From Rhizomicrobium sp. (GTDB lineage: Bacteria; Pseudomonadota; Alphaproteobacteria; Micropepsales; Micropepsaceae), in assembly GCA_037200045.1 (NCBI GenBank), contig JBBCHM010000001.1:1240001-1304000 (forward strand): a stretch of 64,000 nt of DNA, read 5' to 3'. A program made the translations under genes and the position numbers. The notes under the pieces were generated by a model. The model did no database searches, had not been told where the DNA came from, and saw nothing but the letters and a program-made list of their open reading frames with translations. This document shows positions 51,178 through 60,483 of the stretch, piece by piece (within the stretch, counting starts at the first letter, position 1; the number at the start of each line of letters is the position of its first letter).

Positions 51178-51858
51178 TCAGGGCCGGCCAAATACCTCGG
51201 CGAACGCATCGCGCATCGCCACGTCCACGTCCGCCATCGAGGCGAGAATTCCGAGATCGTGCAGGCTGGTCACGCCGTGCTCGCTGATGCCGCAGGGCAC
51301 GATGCCGGAGAAATGCGTCAGGTCCGGATCGACGTTCAGGCTCACGCCATGGAACGTCACCCAGCGCCGTACCCTGACGCCGATCGCGGCGATCTTGTCC
51401 TCGCGCGTCCCGCGCGCCACCCAGATGCCGACGCGCCCCTCGCGCCGCTCGCCCTTCACGTTGAACGCGGCCAGCGTACGGATCAGCCACTCTTCGAGGT
51501 TGTGCACGAAGGCGCGCACGTCCGAGCCGCGCTGCTTCAGATCGAGCATGACATAGCCGACGCGCTGCCCAGGTCCGTGATAGGTGTACTGCCCGCCGCG
51601 TCCGGTCTTGAACACGGCAAAGCGCGCATCGAGCAGGTCGGCCTCCTTCGCGCTGGTGCCGGCGGTGTAGATCGGCGGATGCTCGACCAGCCAGACCAGT
51701 TCGGGCCGCGTGCCCGCCGCGATCGCCGCCGCGCGCGCCTCCATGAACGCCACCGCCTCGGGGTAGGGCGTCAGGCCGGGCGCGATCCGCCACTCGACCG
51801 CCGGCCGCGTTAACGCCTCCGAAAGCATAACCGCCGGAGACTGTGTGCCGTCATCCAT
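51178..51858 (-). CDS. lipB: Octanoyl-[acyl-carrier-protein]:protein octanoyltransferase
   Basis: A 226-aa enzyme that transfers octanoyl groups from ACP to lipoyl domains, the first step of lipoate synthesis. It has [41 protein letters not shown] with the His, the catalytic Lys in [11 protein letters not shown], and Cys in [11 protein letters not shown]. The open frame is longer; ATG 51858 was used, with an alternative at 51870. It overlaps the divergent FliN-like gene by about 14 bp. Confidence 0.93.
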   Translation of the reverse strand: MDDGTQSPAVMLSEALTRPAVEWRIAPGLTPYPEAVAFMEARAAAIAAGTRPELVWLVEHPPIYTAGTSAKEADLLDARFAVFKTGRGGQYTYHGPGQRVGYVMLDLKQRGSDVRAFVHNLEEWLIRTLAAFNVKGERREGRVGIWVARGTREDKIAAIGVRVRRWVTFHGVSLNVDPDLTHFSGIVPCGISEHGVTSLHDLGILASMADVDVAMRDAFAEVFGRP

Positions 51859-52105
51859 GGGCTCCTTCATGTCCTCCAATATCTCCGGCGTCAAAGTCGA
51901 AATCTCCGTCGTGCTCGGCAGTTCCACGATACCGATGCACCAGCTCCTGCGCATGGGCCGCGGCGCGGTGATCGAGCTCGACTCCAAGCAGGACGATCCC
52001 GTGACGATCCTGGCCAACGACAAGCCGGTGGCGAAGGGCGAGATCATCATCCATGGCGACAAGATCGGCGTCTCGATCACCGATATCCTGAAAGGCTACC
52101 AGTAA
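51845..52105 (+). CDS. Orphan FliN/SpoA-domain protein
   Basis: An 86-aa protein with the FliM/FliN C-terminal (SpoA) domain: [63 protein letters not shown]. In flagella FliN forms the C-ring switch, and no other flagellar gene is nearby. GTG 51845 has GGAG 5 bp upstream; ATG 51857 or 51869 are alternatives. Its start overlaps the divergent lipB start. It could be a displaced fliN or a stand-alone regulator. Confidence 0.85.
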   Translation: MPSSMGSFMSSNISGVKVEISVVLGSSTIPMHQLLRMGRGAVIELDSKQDDPVTILANDKPVAKGEIIIHGDKIGVSITDILKGYQ

Positions 52106-52217
52106 TCCCACCGCAATCGGTGTAATTCATCTCATTCCCCACCAAGTTCTTGCATTTTAGGGGCGGGATGCGTACCTCTCCTGTACAATCGGTCTTGTGA
52201 CCGGGGCGGAGGTCCTT
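52106..52217. other. Leader before the siroheme gene
   Basis: A 112-bp gap with TACAAT at 52184 (a -10-like element about 30 bp before the start). No matching -35 and no riboswitch fold was recognised. Confidence 0.3.
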
Positions 52218-52715
52218 TTGCTTCCCATTCTGCTCAATCCCGAGACGGTCCGCATCGGCCTTGCCGGCGCCGGCGAGGGCTATGTCCGCCGCGCCGCCCT
52301 CCTGGCCGAGGCCGGGATCGAGGCCATCCCGGTCAGCCTGTCGGGCGCCCTGCCGCGCCTGGACGTTCTGTTCGTCGCCGGCCTCGACCGCGACGCCGCC
52401 GAGGTCCTCGCCTCCGAAGCCCGCGCCGTCGGCATCCTGGTCAATGTCGAGGACGTGCCCACGCTGTGCGATTTCCACGTCCCCGCCATCGTGCGGCGCG
52501 GCGACCTCGTCCTCACCGCCTCGACCGGCGGCCAAGCGCCGGGCCTTGCCCGACGGCTGCGCGAATGGCTGGAGAGCCGTTTCGGCCCCGAATGGACGTC
52601 GCACATGGCCGATGTCGGCTCGGCCCGCGCGGTGTGGCGCGCCAGCGGCCTTGCCCCCGACGAAGTCTCCCGCCGCACCCGTGCCCTGGTGTCGGAGAAG
52701 GGCTGGCTCTCGTGA
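52218..52715 (+). CDS. Siroheme synthase N-terminal-type protein (precorrin-2 dehydrogenase/ferrochelatase-like)
   Basis: A 165-aa protein resembling the first half of CysG or Met8p: the Rossmann start IGLAGAGEGYVRRAALLAEAG, LFVAGLDRDAAEVLASEARAVGILVNVED, and RGDLVLTASTGGQAPGLARRLREWLESRFG. It lacks the methyltransferase half, so it would act on precorrin-2 for siroheme. TTG 52218 with GGAGG 5 bp upstream gives the family start; the open frame starts at GTG 52197. GTGA overlap with cysH points to sulfate assimilation. Confidence 0.82.
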   Translation: MLPILLNPETVRIGLAGAGEGYVRRAALLAEAGIEAIPVSLSGALPRLDVLFVAGLDRDAAEVLASEARAVGILVNVEDVPTLCDFHVPAIVRRGDLVLTASTGGQAPGLARRLREWLESRFGPEWTSHMADVGSARAVWRASGLAPDEVSRRTRALVSEKGWLS

Positions 52716-53500
52716 GCGCCACCGTCACCATCATCGACCGCGCCCGCGGCATCGCTCCGCGCGCCTTCGACCGGGCAGGGGCGGGCGCGCCCGACCCGCT
52801 CATCCTCGCCAAGCTCGGCCAGCTCCAGGACGCCTCGCGCGGCCAGGGCGCGCATGGCATCCTGGAACTGGCGCTCGGCGGCGAGTTCAAGGGCAAGAGC
52901 GCCGTCGTGTCGTCCTTCGGCGCCGAGTCCGCCGTGCTGCTGCATCTGGTGGCCGAGATCGATCCGGCGACGCCGATCCTCTTCCTCAACACCGGCAAGC
53001 TGTTCGGCGAGACGCTGCGCTATCGCGACCGGCTGCAGGACGTGCTCGGCCTCGGCGACATCCGCTCGCTGGCGCCCAATCCCGTCGACCGCGACCGGTT
53101 CGATCCGGAAGGCACGCTATGGTCGCGGGATACCGAGGCCTGCTGCAATTTCCGGAAAGTCATGCCGCTGAAGCGCGCACTCGAGCCCTTCGCGGCGCAG
53201 ATCACCGGCCGCAAGCGCTTCCAGACCCGGGAGCGCGCCGAGATGCAGGCGGTGGAGTTCTTCGACGGCCGCTTCCGCTTCAACCCGCTGGCCGACTGGT
53301 CGCTCGCCGACCTGGAGGACTACACGGTCAAGCACGACCTGCCGCGCCATCCGCTGGTGGAGGACGGTTATCCCTCGATCGGCTGCATGCCCTGCACGCG
53401 CCGCGTCCAGGCCGGCGAGAGCTACCGCGACGGCCGCTGGTCGGGCCTCGACAAGGACGAATGCGGCATCCACATCGGCGTGGACGGCGAGGGGATTTAG
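52712..53500 (+). CDS. cysH: Phosphoadenylyl-/adenylyl-sulfate reductase, FeS type
   Basis: A 262-aa assimilatory reductase making sulfite from APS/PAPS. The [4Fe-4S] cysteines are Cys144-Cys145 (TEACCNFRK) and Cys225/Cys228 (GCMPCTRR), the arrangement of APS reductases. The catalytic Cys251 is in KDECGIH. It has SSFGAESAVLLHLV and TGKLFGETLRYR at the nucleotide site. The GTG start overlaps the siroheme gene. No sulfite reductase is in the window. Confidence 0.93.
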   Translation: MSATVTIIDRARGIAPRAFDRAGAGAPDPLILAKLGQLQDASRGQGAHGILELALGGEFKGKSAVVSSFGAESAVLLHLVAEIDPATPILFLNTGKLFGETLRYRDRLQDVLGLGDIRSLAPNPVDRDRFDPEGTLWSRDTEACCNFRKVMPLKRALEPFAAQITGRKRFQTRERAEMQAVEFFDGRFRFNPLADWSLADLEDYTVKHDLPRHPLVEDGYPSIGCMPCTRRVQAGESYRDGRWSGLDKDECGIHIGVDGEGI

Positions 53501-53537
53501 GCGGTTTCGCCTTGGCTTGAATCGCCCCAGCAAAAGC

Positions 53538-53619
53538 CGTCATCGCCCGCTTCATGCGGGCGATCCAATTTGGCCGCGCGAGAAATTGGATTGCCTGAAC
53601 AACAAGCCGGGCAATGACG
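53538..53619. repeat. Palindromic intergenic element, copy G (variant)
   Basis: CGTCATCGCCCGCTTCATGC to GCCGGGCAATGACG. It has the same layout as the other copies with a different stem, CGCCCGC/GCGGGCG, and inner arms CCAATTT/AAATTGG. It is more diverged than the others. It lies in the cysH-tRNA gap (53501-53748), where no gene is seen. Confidence 0.65.
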
Positions 53620-53748
53620 CCTTTTTTGCATGAGCAACCTCAAGCCGAAACATCGGGAAAACGAGCCGTCTCGGCCGCTGGAAAGATCGCCTTTTCAACC
53701 CGATCCGCCTCTGCTAAACCCCCGCGCCTACCTGTGAATCCCTGACGT

Positions 53749-53833
53749 GCGGTCGTGGCGGAATTGGTAGACGCACTACCTTGAGGTGGTAGCGGGGCAA
53801 CCCGTGGAGGTTCGAGTCCTCTCGACCGCACCA
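53749..53833 (+). tRNA. tRNA-Leu (anticodon GAG)
   Basis: An 85-nt type II tRNA with encoded CCA. The acceptor GCGGTCG pairs with CGACCGC. The anticodon stem CTACC/GGTAG encloses the loop TTGAGGT with GAG at 53783-53785. The long variable arm and the T arm GGTTCGAGTCC are typical. Confidence 0.97.
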
Positions 53834-54080
53834 GACTGTCATTTTAAGTATTTGAAAATGGCCTTTATTGTGAGGCAGGCTCTTTCCCTAAGAGCTGGAC
53901 TTGAACATCGCCAAAGGAGTCGTGCGATGTTTGGTTTAATTCGCCCGGCAACCAAGTCGCGGCCGGTTTGGTGGAGCATAACGGCCACGACTTGATTGCC
54001 GCATCACGCTCGTAAGCAGCGCGTTGACGACACGAACCTCGTGAACTTCCACGGTGTCCTATAGCTGGAGGATTTTGGCG
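53834..54080. other. Gap after tRNA-Leu with a possible micro-ORF
   Basis: Contains an AT-rich hairpin (CATTTT...AAAATG, 53841-53861), perhaps the tRNA terminator. It also contains a 22-codon open frame (53927-53995, MFGLIRPATKS...) with AAGGAG 8 bp upstream. The micro-ORF could be a remnant of a larger gene. I find no repeat of the tRNA 3' end nearby that would mark an attachment site. Confidence 0.35.
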
Positions 54081-56045
54081 ATGAGAAAATTGCTTCTTCC
54101 GCTTCTCTGGATGGCAATCCTATTTGCTGCGCCAACCCCGACGCTGGCGGCTCCTGCTCCGCAGATATGGCCTATACTTTCCGATATTCCATGCACGACC
54201 GATATGCAGTGTGCCACGTCGCAGCCGAACGTCACTGTCCTGTCGGTCACCTTCGGCGGCGTCACCCGCGAGTATGACTACGCATGGATTGGAACTTGTC
54301 CGGCATCACCTGACGGCGCATTTTATTTCCGCCCGACCGGCGTGACGACTGGTTGCTACGGCATGCTCAATCCGATCGGACCAGCCGTCGCGACCGTTTC
54401 GGCGCTCACGACTCTTCCAAACCCGGCCGCCATCGGTGCTGCAAATCTCGTTTCCTACAATGGCGGGAATTGGGGCGGCGGCGCTGTCACCTATTTTTCG
54501 GCATGCCCGATCGCAGTGGACGGCGGTGTCGCCTATTCGACCTCTGCTGGCGGCTCGTCATGCTGGAAGAGGCACACTCCAGGAAAGCTGGTCTATCCGG
54601 AATGGTATGGTGCCGATCCGACAGGAAATACGAGCGCCGAGACAGCGACAACGGCAGCATTCAACGCGATGCAATCAAGCATCGCGACGAACCATTTTGC
54701 GGTCGATCATGCGGGTTGCGGCGCTACTTATGCCATTAATGGGTGGATTTATATTCCCGACGGCGGTGCGACTTGGCATGAGGTCTTTTGCGGTCCAGGC
54801 GAGACGATCTTCATGCAGTACAACACCGGCAATGTCGGCATATTCCAGGCGGCTTGGACATTTCCTTACGTCAACGCCTTCGACTTCGGTAATTTTGACG
54901 GCGATTTCACCGCCCTAACCGCAGACATCACCAAGACGCAGCGCGTGGATTTCTCGGATATGGGCGCCAGCTGCTCCGGCGGTTGCGGCTTCTTCAACGG
55001 TACGATTGAACCATTGAAGCAGAGTGGCGGCTATACGATGATTTCGTATGGAAGTTTCGACGACTGGGGCATCCATTATGAAGATCTCGAAGCGAACAAC
55101 GTATTCTGCGGTTGGATACAAGACACGGGAAGTAGTATCGGAAAACCCAGTATCGTGTTCGACAAACTCTACATAAACAATGGTTTTAGCGGATCGGTTA
55201 ACAGTGCTGGGTGCCCGTTTCTCAGGGGAAACAATTATTCTGCTTCCATAACTAGCTTGGAAACAAATGGAGGAGATAATTTTCAGGTGATTCTGGATCT
55301 TTCGGGGACCGCGAAATACACAATCCCTGGTAATACGAATGTTGAAAATGGAAGTTGGGATAATGGAAGCGCCTCAGTATTTCTCTATCAGATAAAAGGC
55401 CGTTTTGTCGTAACGGGTATATTGGGCGCCGGCGACGATTGCTCTCCGCCGCCCGCAGCGGAATGTGCCATTTCCAACGGTACAAGGGTCTATGTCGTGA
55501 AGGCCGAGGATCCCTACCTGGATGACGGAGGTGGCGCGCTAATCAATAGCGGTGTTATCGCAACTGCCAATATCACCACCTCGGGGGGATTCTTCTTTAG
55601 TGCTTGTGGCGTTGGGTCAACATCCGTCACCAGCTTCAACGATACCGATACAGATTCTGTTGGTTCTCACGGTCTCGTGGACAATGACGACACGGGTTCG
55701 GCGGAATGTACGACGGTGACCTCCCGGATCAGTATCGATCGCCCCATATGGGAGCCTGACGCAAATCTGGCGCTGACCGGAACAGAGCAGGGCGCCGAAA
55801 TCGGTTTCACTACGGTGGCGACGGGCGACACGATCACGCTGCCATCACGTACCGGCAACGAGTTGTTCAGCGGTCGATTTTACAAGATTTTCAGCCTGTC
55901 CGGCGTGTCGGCCAATCTTACGGTCAAGGACGGCAGCACGACGCTCGCCACGGTAACACCTGGAAACGCCGTATGCGTGGCCTGGAACCGAGGTGCTCCA
56001 AATGGGCCCGGTTTTAAAGTATGGTACGCAAGGCCGTGCCCGTGA
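54081..56045 (+). CDS. Secreted beta-helix protein (pectate-lyase-3/tailspike-like)
   Basis: A 654-aa protein with signal peptide LLLPLLWMAILFAAPTPTLAA. The region YPEWYGADPTGNTSAETATTAAFNAM matches the start of pectate-lyase-3/tailspike beta-helices (FGAxGDGxTDDTxA). Long low-complexity Gly/Asn/Thr/Ser stretches of beta-helix character follow, and a C-terminal part with RTGNELFSGRFYKIFSLSG and many Cys. Substrate and role are unknown; it could be an adhesin or polysaccharide depolymerase. The base composition is visibly lower in GC than its neighbours, with codons such as ATA and TTT, suggesting transfer. ATG 54081 has GGAGG about 9 bp upstream; it lies just after tRNA-Leu. Confidence 0.72.
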   Translation: MRKLLLPLLWMAILFAAPTPTLAAPAPQIWPILSDIPCTTDMQCATSQPNVTVLSVTFGGVTREYDYAWIGTCPASPDGAFYFRPTGVTTGCYGMLNPIGPAVATVSALTTLPNPAAIGAANLVSYNGGNWGGGAVTYFSACPIAVDGGVAYSTSAGGSSCWKRHTPGKLVYPEWYGADPTGNTSAETATTAAFNAMQSSIATNHFAVDHAGCGATYAINGWIYIPDGGATWHEVFCGPGETIFMQYNTGNVGIFQAAWTFPYVNAFDFGNFDGDFTALTADITKTQRVDFSDMGASCSGGCGFFNGTIEPLKQSGGYTMISYGSFDDWGIHYEDLEANNVFCGWIQDTGSSIGKPSIVFDKLYINNGFSGSVNSAGCPFLRGNNYSASITSLETNGGDNFQVILDLSGTAKYTIPGNTNVENGSWDNGSASVFLYQIKGRFVVTGILGAGDDCSPPPAAECAISNGTRVYVVKAEDPYLDDGGGALINSGVIATANITTSGGFFFSACGVGSTSVTSFNDTDTDSVGSHGLVDNDDTGSAECTTVTSRISIDRPIWEPDANLALTGTEQGAEIGFTTVATGDTITLPSRTGNELFSGRFYKIFSLSGVSANLTVKDGSTTLATVTPGNAVCVAWNRGAPNGPGFKVWYARPCP

Positions 56046-56292
56046 GATCGCGGCGAAGAATGCCATAAGGCCCAGTTCCGGCGACGTCTGCATGGCGCTT
56101 GGACGCGAAGAGGCTGTCATCTCCCGAACCGCGAGCGCGGCAGACGTCCGCAATCGCTTGAGCGCGCGCATAGAGACTTCATCACCGTGGTGGCCATGGG
56201 CCAGCCCAACGCGATATCGGCCGCGGCGGACGGGACCGGGAAGACCGTGTGCATCACGCGCCGTCGCCGGCCTCGCGAATCCGGCCGCCCCC
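56046..56292. other. Gap after the beta-helix gene
   Basis: A 247-bp space with GC-rich sequence. Open frames run through it on both strands but none has a family match or ribosome binding site. It may hold gene debris linked to the transferred gene. No repeat or RNA was recognised. Confidence 0.3.
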
Positions 56293-57498
56293 TCAGCACG
56301 TCGCGTCCGGCACATCCTCGCCGGTCGGGCTCTGGATGATCATGCGGTAGCACAGCATCTCGCGCCGCGCGAAGGCCGCCGCCGCGCCCCACAGATAAAG
56401 CCGGAAGCGGCGGAAATTGTAGTCGCCGAAACGGCTCACCACCTGCTCGCGATTCTTGTCGAGGTTCTTCGCCCATTGCATGAGCGTCAGCATGTAGCTC
56501 TTTGAATCGTTGTAGATCTCGATCGCCTGCATCTGCGTCTTGGCGAGCTTGTCGAGCAGGTCGGGCAGCACCAGGAAGGAATGGTTGCCGCCGTAAATAT
56601 GGCGCACCATGAAGGAGTTCAGCTCGAACTTCTTGTTGGCGGCGCTGCCGTCCAGGAAGATGCGGCCTCCCGGCTTGACCAGCTTGGCGAATTTCTCGAA
56701 CACGCGCTGATAGTCGGGCAGGTGCTCGATCACCCCCATGATCACGATGGCGTCGTAGCGCGTGTCGGTCTGGTATTCGAGCAGGTCCGAGAAGATCAGC
56801 TCCCAGTCATAACCCAGCACCTTGGCGCGGCCGTTCAGGTAGTCGATCGATTCCTGGCTGATCGAGATGCCGGTGCACTTCACGCCGCGCGCGCTGGCAT
56901 ATTCGAACCACGCGCCCCAGCCCGGCCCGATCTCCAGGATGTGGTCGCCGGGCTTCAGCTTGAGCTGGCGGAAGGCGTATTCGAACTTGCGCGTCGTGGC
57001 GACGTCGAGCGTCTCCTCGTCCTTCTCGTAGACGCCCTGGGTGTAGCAGGGGGTCTTGGGATCCAGGAAGCTCAGGAAGAAGCCGGGATCGATGTCGTAA
57101 TGCGAATGGATCGCCTGCTTGTTGGTGCGCACCTGGCCGAACAAAAGCGGCTGGATGTGGCGCCAGGCCTGGGTCAGGGGATGGACGTCCTTCATCGAGG
57201 CCTGGAGCTCGAACGGCTTCATCATGTCGCCCTCGATCTCGAAATCGCCGGCGAGGTAGGAATCGGCGACCTTGCCCTCGTCCAGGCTCATGGCGGCGCG
57301 CAGCGCGCGCTTGTTCTTGAGGGTGACGAGGAAATTGGGCGTGCCCTGGCCGATCCGCCGCTTGGTGCCGTCGGGGAAGACGGCCTCGAACGGCGTCGCG
57401 AAGCAGGAATAGCGCGCCAGGAGACGGTCGAGCAGCGACGAGGTTTTGCCGCCGGCCTCGGGCAGCATATCGGTCTGGATGTTCACGGAATCGCTCAT
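56293..57498 (-). CDS. Cyclopropane-fatty-acyl-phospholipid synthase-family methyltransferase (copy 1)
   Basis: A 401-aa SAM-dependent enzyme modifying unsaturated acyl chains of membrane lipids. It has the substrate-domain signature [29 protein letters not shown] motif [40 protein letters not shown], and a C-terminal [29 protein letters not shown] 57498 gives the start shared with the upstream paralog. Both are transcribed in the same direction, with a palindromic element in between. It may be CfaS or a relative with altered specificity. Confidence 0.9.
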   Translation of the reverse strand: MSDSVNIQTDMLPEAGGKTSSLLDRLLARYSCFATPFEAVFPDGTKRRIGQGTPNFLVTLKNKRALRAAMSLDEGKVADSYLAGDFEIEGDMMKPFELQASMKDVHPLTQAWRHIQPLLFGQVRTNKQAIHSHYDIDPGFFLSFLDPKTPCYTQGVYEKDEETLDVATTRKFEYAFRQLKLKPGDHILEIGPGWGAWFEYASARGVKCTGISISQESIDYLNGRAKVLGYDWELIFSDLLEYQTDTRYDAIVIMGVIEHLPDYQRVFEKFAKLVKPGGRIFLDGSAANKKFELNSFMVRHIYGGNHSFLVLPDLLDKLAKTQMQAIEIYNDSKSYMLTLMQWAKNLDKNREQVVSRFGDYNFRRFRLYLWGAAAAFARREMLCYRMIIQSPTGEDVPDATC

Positions 57499-57624
57499 CG
57501 TGCCCTCCAACGGTGAGAGGCCGCAAACGGTTCCCGCGCACAGCCACGCGATACCGACGCGGCCCCAAGACATGGGAACACTAAGCGAAAACCGCGGCGA
57601 TTGCCATCTGGTCTTGCTGCTCGC

Positions 57625-57715
57625 TGTCATCCGCCGCGAATGCGGCGGACCCAGGTGAAACCCGCGCTGTCAGTGCGAGTTCACCTGGGTGGCCCGCAGT
57701 CGCGGGCCATGACAC
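57625..57715. repeat. Palindromic intergenic element, copy H
   Basis: TGTCATCCGCCGCGAATGCG to GCAGTCGCGGGCCATGACAC, between the two methyltransferase genes. The left stem is CCGCCGC/GCGGCGG and the right one is GGCCCGC/GCGGGCC (one mismatch). Confidence 0.85.
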
Positions 57716-57749
57716 CGGTGTGTGTGTGTCAGCCCGAAAACAGCCGACC

Positions 57750-58940
57750 CTAGCCCGCGTCCTCCGGCATCTGCAGGATCAGCCGGTAGCAGTCCAGGCT
57801 GCGGCTCAGGAATTCATAGGCCGCGCCCCACAGATAGAGCCGGAAGCGGCGGAAGTTGAACTCGCCGAACTTGCCCACCAGGAAATCCTTATGGGCGTCG
57901 AGGTTCTTCGCCCACTGGATGAAGGTGTAGCAATAGCTCATGCGGTCGTTGAACACTTCCTCGACCTGGAACGGCGTCTTGGCGACCTTGTTGAGCAGAT
58001 CGTCCAGCACCAGGAAGGAATGGTTGCCCGGATAGATGTACTTCACCATGAAGGACGACAGCTCGTACTTCTTGATGCAGGCGCTGCCGTCCAGGAACAC
58101 GCGCCCGCCCGGCTTGATCAGCGACTGGAATTTCTTCACCACGCGCAGGTAGTCGGGCAGGTGCTCGATCACGCCCATGATGACGATGGCATCGTATTTG
58201 ACGCCCGGATTGTAGTCGAACAAATCCGACTCGATCAGTTCCCAATCGTGCCCCAGCTTCTTGCCCTTCTCGGTCAGGAAGCGGATCGATTCCTTGGAGA
58301 TCGAGATGCCGGTGCATTTCACGCCGCGCGCGGCGGCATATTCGAACCACGCGCCCCAGCCCGGCCCGACCTCCAGGATATGGTCGCCGGGCTTCAGCTT
58401 CAGCTTCTGGAAGCAATAGTCGAACTTGCGCAGCGTCGCGACGTCCAGGCCCTCGTCGGGGCTTTCATAGACGCCTTGCGTGTAGCAGGGCGTCACCGGA
58501 TCGAGGAAGGCGAGGAAGAACGACGAGTCGATGTCGTAGTGGTGCGAGATCGCCTGCTTGTTGGTGTGCACCTGGCCGAAGAACAAGGGCTGGATGTAGC
58601 GCCAGGCCTCGGTCACGAGGTGGAAATCCTTCATCGAGCCGCGCAGCTCGAACGGCTTCATCATGTCGCCCTCGAGGTCGATGTCGGCGGCCAGATAGGC
58701 CTCGGCGATCTTGCCCTCGTCCAGGCTGGTGACGGCCTTCAGGCCCCGGTCGTTGTTGATGGTCATGGTGAAGGTGGGGGCGCCCTGGCCGAAGCGCTGG
58801 CGCGTCCCGTCCGGCATGACGACCTCGAAGGGGGTCGAAATATTCGCGTACTGCGCCGCGAAACGGCCCAGGAGCGTGGTTTTCGCGGGTTTCGCCTCGG
58901 GCGTCTTGGCGGTCGTCGGCAGGTTAAGCGTGTCCGTCAT
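57750..58940 (-). CDS. Cyclopropane-fatty-acyl-phospholipid synthase-family methyltransferase (copy 2)
   Basis: A 396-aa paralog of the gene at 56293, with the same order of motifs: [68 protein letters not shown], and [25 protein letters not shown]. It sits upstream of copy 1 and is divergent from isovaleryl-CoA dehydrogenase. The two copies differ at many positions, so the duplication is not recent. Function as in copy 1. Confidence 0.9.
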   Translation of the reverse strand: MTDTLNLPTTAKTPEAKPAKTTLLGRFAAQYANISTPFEVVMPDGTRQRFGQGAPTFTMTINNDRGLKAVTSLDEGKIAEAYLAADIDLEGDMMKPFELRGSMKDFHLVTEAWRYIQPLFFGQVHTNKQAISHHYDIDSSFFLAFLDPVTPCYTQGVYESPDEGLDVATLRKFDYCFQKLKLKPGDHILEVGPGWGAWFEYAAARGVKCTGISISKESIRFLTEKGKKLGHDWELIESDLFDYNPGVKYDAIVIMGVIEHLPDYLRVVKKFQSLIKPGGRVFLDGSACIKKYELSSFMVKYIYPGNHSFLVLDDLLNKVAKTPFQVEEVFNDRMSYCYTFIQWAKNLDAHKDFLVGKFGEFNFRRFRLYLWGAAYEFLSRSLDCYRLILQMPEDAG

Positions 58941-59139
58941 CCAGTCCCCCAGAACCTCATTTTGGGCAGCCCCAAACCCTCGGGAGCCGCGAATTGTCCG
59001 GCAGATTAGGGGCTGGCGGCGGATTTGTCATGATCCGTCAATGTCCCTCCGGTCCGCCGCGGCGGCAAGGGTTCCGGCGTCGCGGTCGCGGCGGATCGCG
59101 GCTAGGATCGCGCCCCGTCCTGCCGGAGCCCCGTTCTTC
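58941..59139. promoter_or_regulatory. Divergent promoter region of the methyltransferase and acyl-CoA dehydrogenase genes
   Basis: A 199-bp space with the divergent starts at both ends. No -10/-35 pair or operator was convincing. It contains GC-rich inverted segments only. Confidence 0.3.
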
Positions 59140-60312
59140 ATGGCCAATGATTACCGTTCGCTCGACCACGATCTGGGCGACACCGCCAACATGATCCGCG
59201 ACACCGTGCGTCCCTTCGCGGACGAGCAGATCGCGCCCATCGCCGACGAGATCGACCGCACCAACACCTTCCCGCGCCATCTGTGGCCGCGGATGGGCGA
59301 ACTCGGCCTGCATGGCATCACGGTGGAGGAGGAGTTCGGCGGCCTCGGCCTCGGCTATCTCGAACACGTCATCGCGATGGAGGAGGTCAGCCGCGGCTCG
59401 GCCTCGGTCGGCCTGTCCTATGGCGCCCACTCCAATCTCTGCGTCAACCAGATCCGCCGCAACGGCACGCGCGAACAGAAGCGCCGCTGTCTGCCCAGGC
59501 TGATTTCCGGCGAGCATGTCGGGGCGCTGGCGATGAGCGAGCCGGGCGCCGGCTCCGACGTGGTGTCGATGAAGCTGCGCGCCGACCGCAAGGGCGACCG
59601 CTTCGTCCTCAACGGCACCAAGATGTGGATCACCAACGGCCCGCATGCCGATACGCTGGTGGTCTACGCCAAATCCGATTCCGCCGCCGGCTCGCGCGGC
59701 ATCACCGCCTTTCTGATCGAGAAGACCTTCAAGGGCTTTCGGACGGCGCAGAAGCTCGACAAGCTCGGCATGCGCGGCAGCGACACCGCCGAACTGGTCT
59801 TCGAGGACTGCGAAGTGCCGGAGGAGAACATCCTGGGCGGCCTCGGCAAGGGCGTGAACGTGCTGATGAGCGGGCTCGACTACGAGCGCGCGGTGCTCGC
59901 CGCCGGCTCGCTCGGCATCATGCAGGCCTGCATGGACGCGGTGGTGCCTTACGTCCACGACCGCAAGCAGTTCGGCGAGTCGATCGGCGCGTTCCAGATC
60001 ATGCAGGCCAAGCTGGCCGACATGTATGTCGCGCTCAGCGCGACGCGTTCCTATGTCTACGCCGTGGCGCGGGCCTGCGACCGTGGCCAGACCACCCGCA
60101 AGGACGCCGCCGGCGCGATCCTCTACGCGGCGGAGAAGGGCACCTGGATGGCGCTGCAGGCGATCCAATGCCTGGGCGGCAACGGCTACATCAACGACTA
60201 TCCGACCGGGCGGCTGTTGCGCGATGCCAAGCTCTACGAGATCGGCGCCGGCACGAGCGAGATAAGACGCTGGCTGATCGGCCGCGAATTGTTCGAGGAA
60301 AGCGGGAATTAA
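59140..60312 (+). CDS. ivd: Isovaleryl-CoA dehydrogenase
   Basis: A 390-aa FAD enzyme of the acyl-CoA dehydrogenase family, third step of leucine breakdown (isovaleryl-CoA to 3-methylcrotonyl-CoA). Motifs are [21 protein letters not shown], and [12 protein letters not shown] with catalytic Glu249. The MCAD-type C-terminal Glu is absent ([14 protein letters not shown]), as in IVD. The ending [10 protein letters not shown] fits. ATG 59140 was chosen from the family start; the open frame from 58711 is a shadow. A Shine-Dalgarno is weak. Confidence 0.93.
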   Translation: MANDYRSLDHDLGDTANMIRDTVRPFADEQIAPIADEIDRTNTFPRHLWPRMGELGLHGITVEEEFGGLGLGYLEHVIAMEEVSRGSASVGLSYGAHSNLCVNQIRRNGTREQKRRCLPRLISGEHVGALAMSEPGAGSDVVSMKLRADRKGDRFVLNGTKMWITNGPHADTLVVYAKSDSAAGSRGITAFLIEKTFKGFRTAQKLDKLGMRGSDTAELVFEDCEVPEENILGGLGKGVNVLMSGLDYERAVLAAGSLGIMQACMDAVVPYVHDRKQFGESIGAFQIMQAKLADMYVALSATRSYVYAVARACDRGQTTRKDAAGAILYAAEKGTWMALQAIQCLGGNGYINDYPTGRLLRDAKLYEIGAGTSEIRRWLIGRELFEESGN

Positions 60313-60344
60313 GAATCGGAAACCCGCCGAATTCAAAACAAAGG

Positions 60345-60471
60345 TGTCATGGCCCGCGAATGCGGGCCACCCAGTTGACGCTCACTCCGGCGGTGCAGGA
60401 TTCAACTGGGTCCGCCGCATTCGCGGCGGATGACACCGAATGTTGTTGCGAACGTCTGCCTCGGGACACTA
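60345..60471. repeat. Palindromic intergenic element, copy I
   Basis: Core TGTCATGGCCCGCGAATGCG to GCGGCGGATGACACC, with the right outer end CGTCTGCCTCGGGACACTA and left outer sequence from about 60315 (GAAACCCGCCGAATTCAAAACAAAGG) like copy C. Left stem GGCCCGC, right stem CCGCCGC. It lies between the convergent ivd and CBS-domain genes. Confidence 0.85.
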
Positions 60472-60483
60472 GCCCCACCGCGC

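Noticed and set aside
52106-52217. Possible SAM-type riboswitch before the siroheme/cysH genes
   Set aside because: The gap is short and I could not find the conserved blocks of a SAM or other known aptamer.
53834-56292. Prophage or integrative island at tRNA-Leu
   Set aside because: No integrase, att repeat or second phage gene is visible; only one transferred-looking gene is supported.
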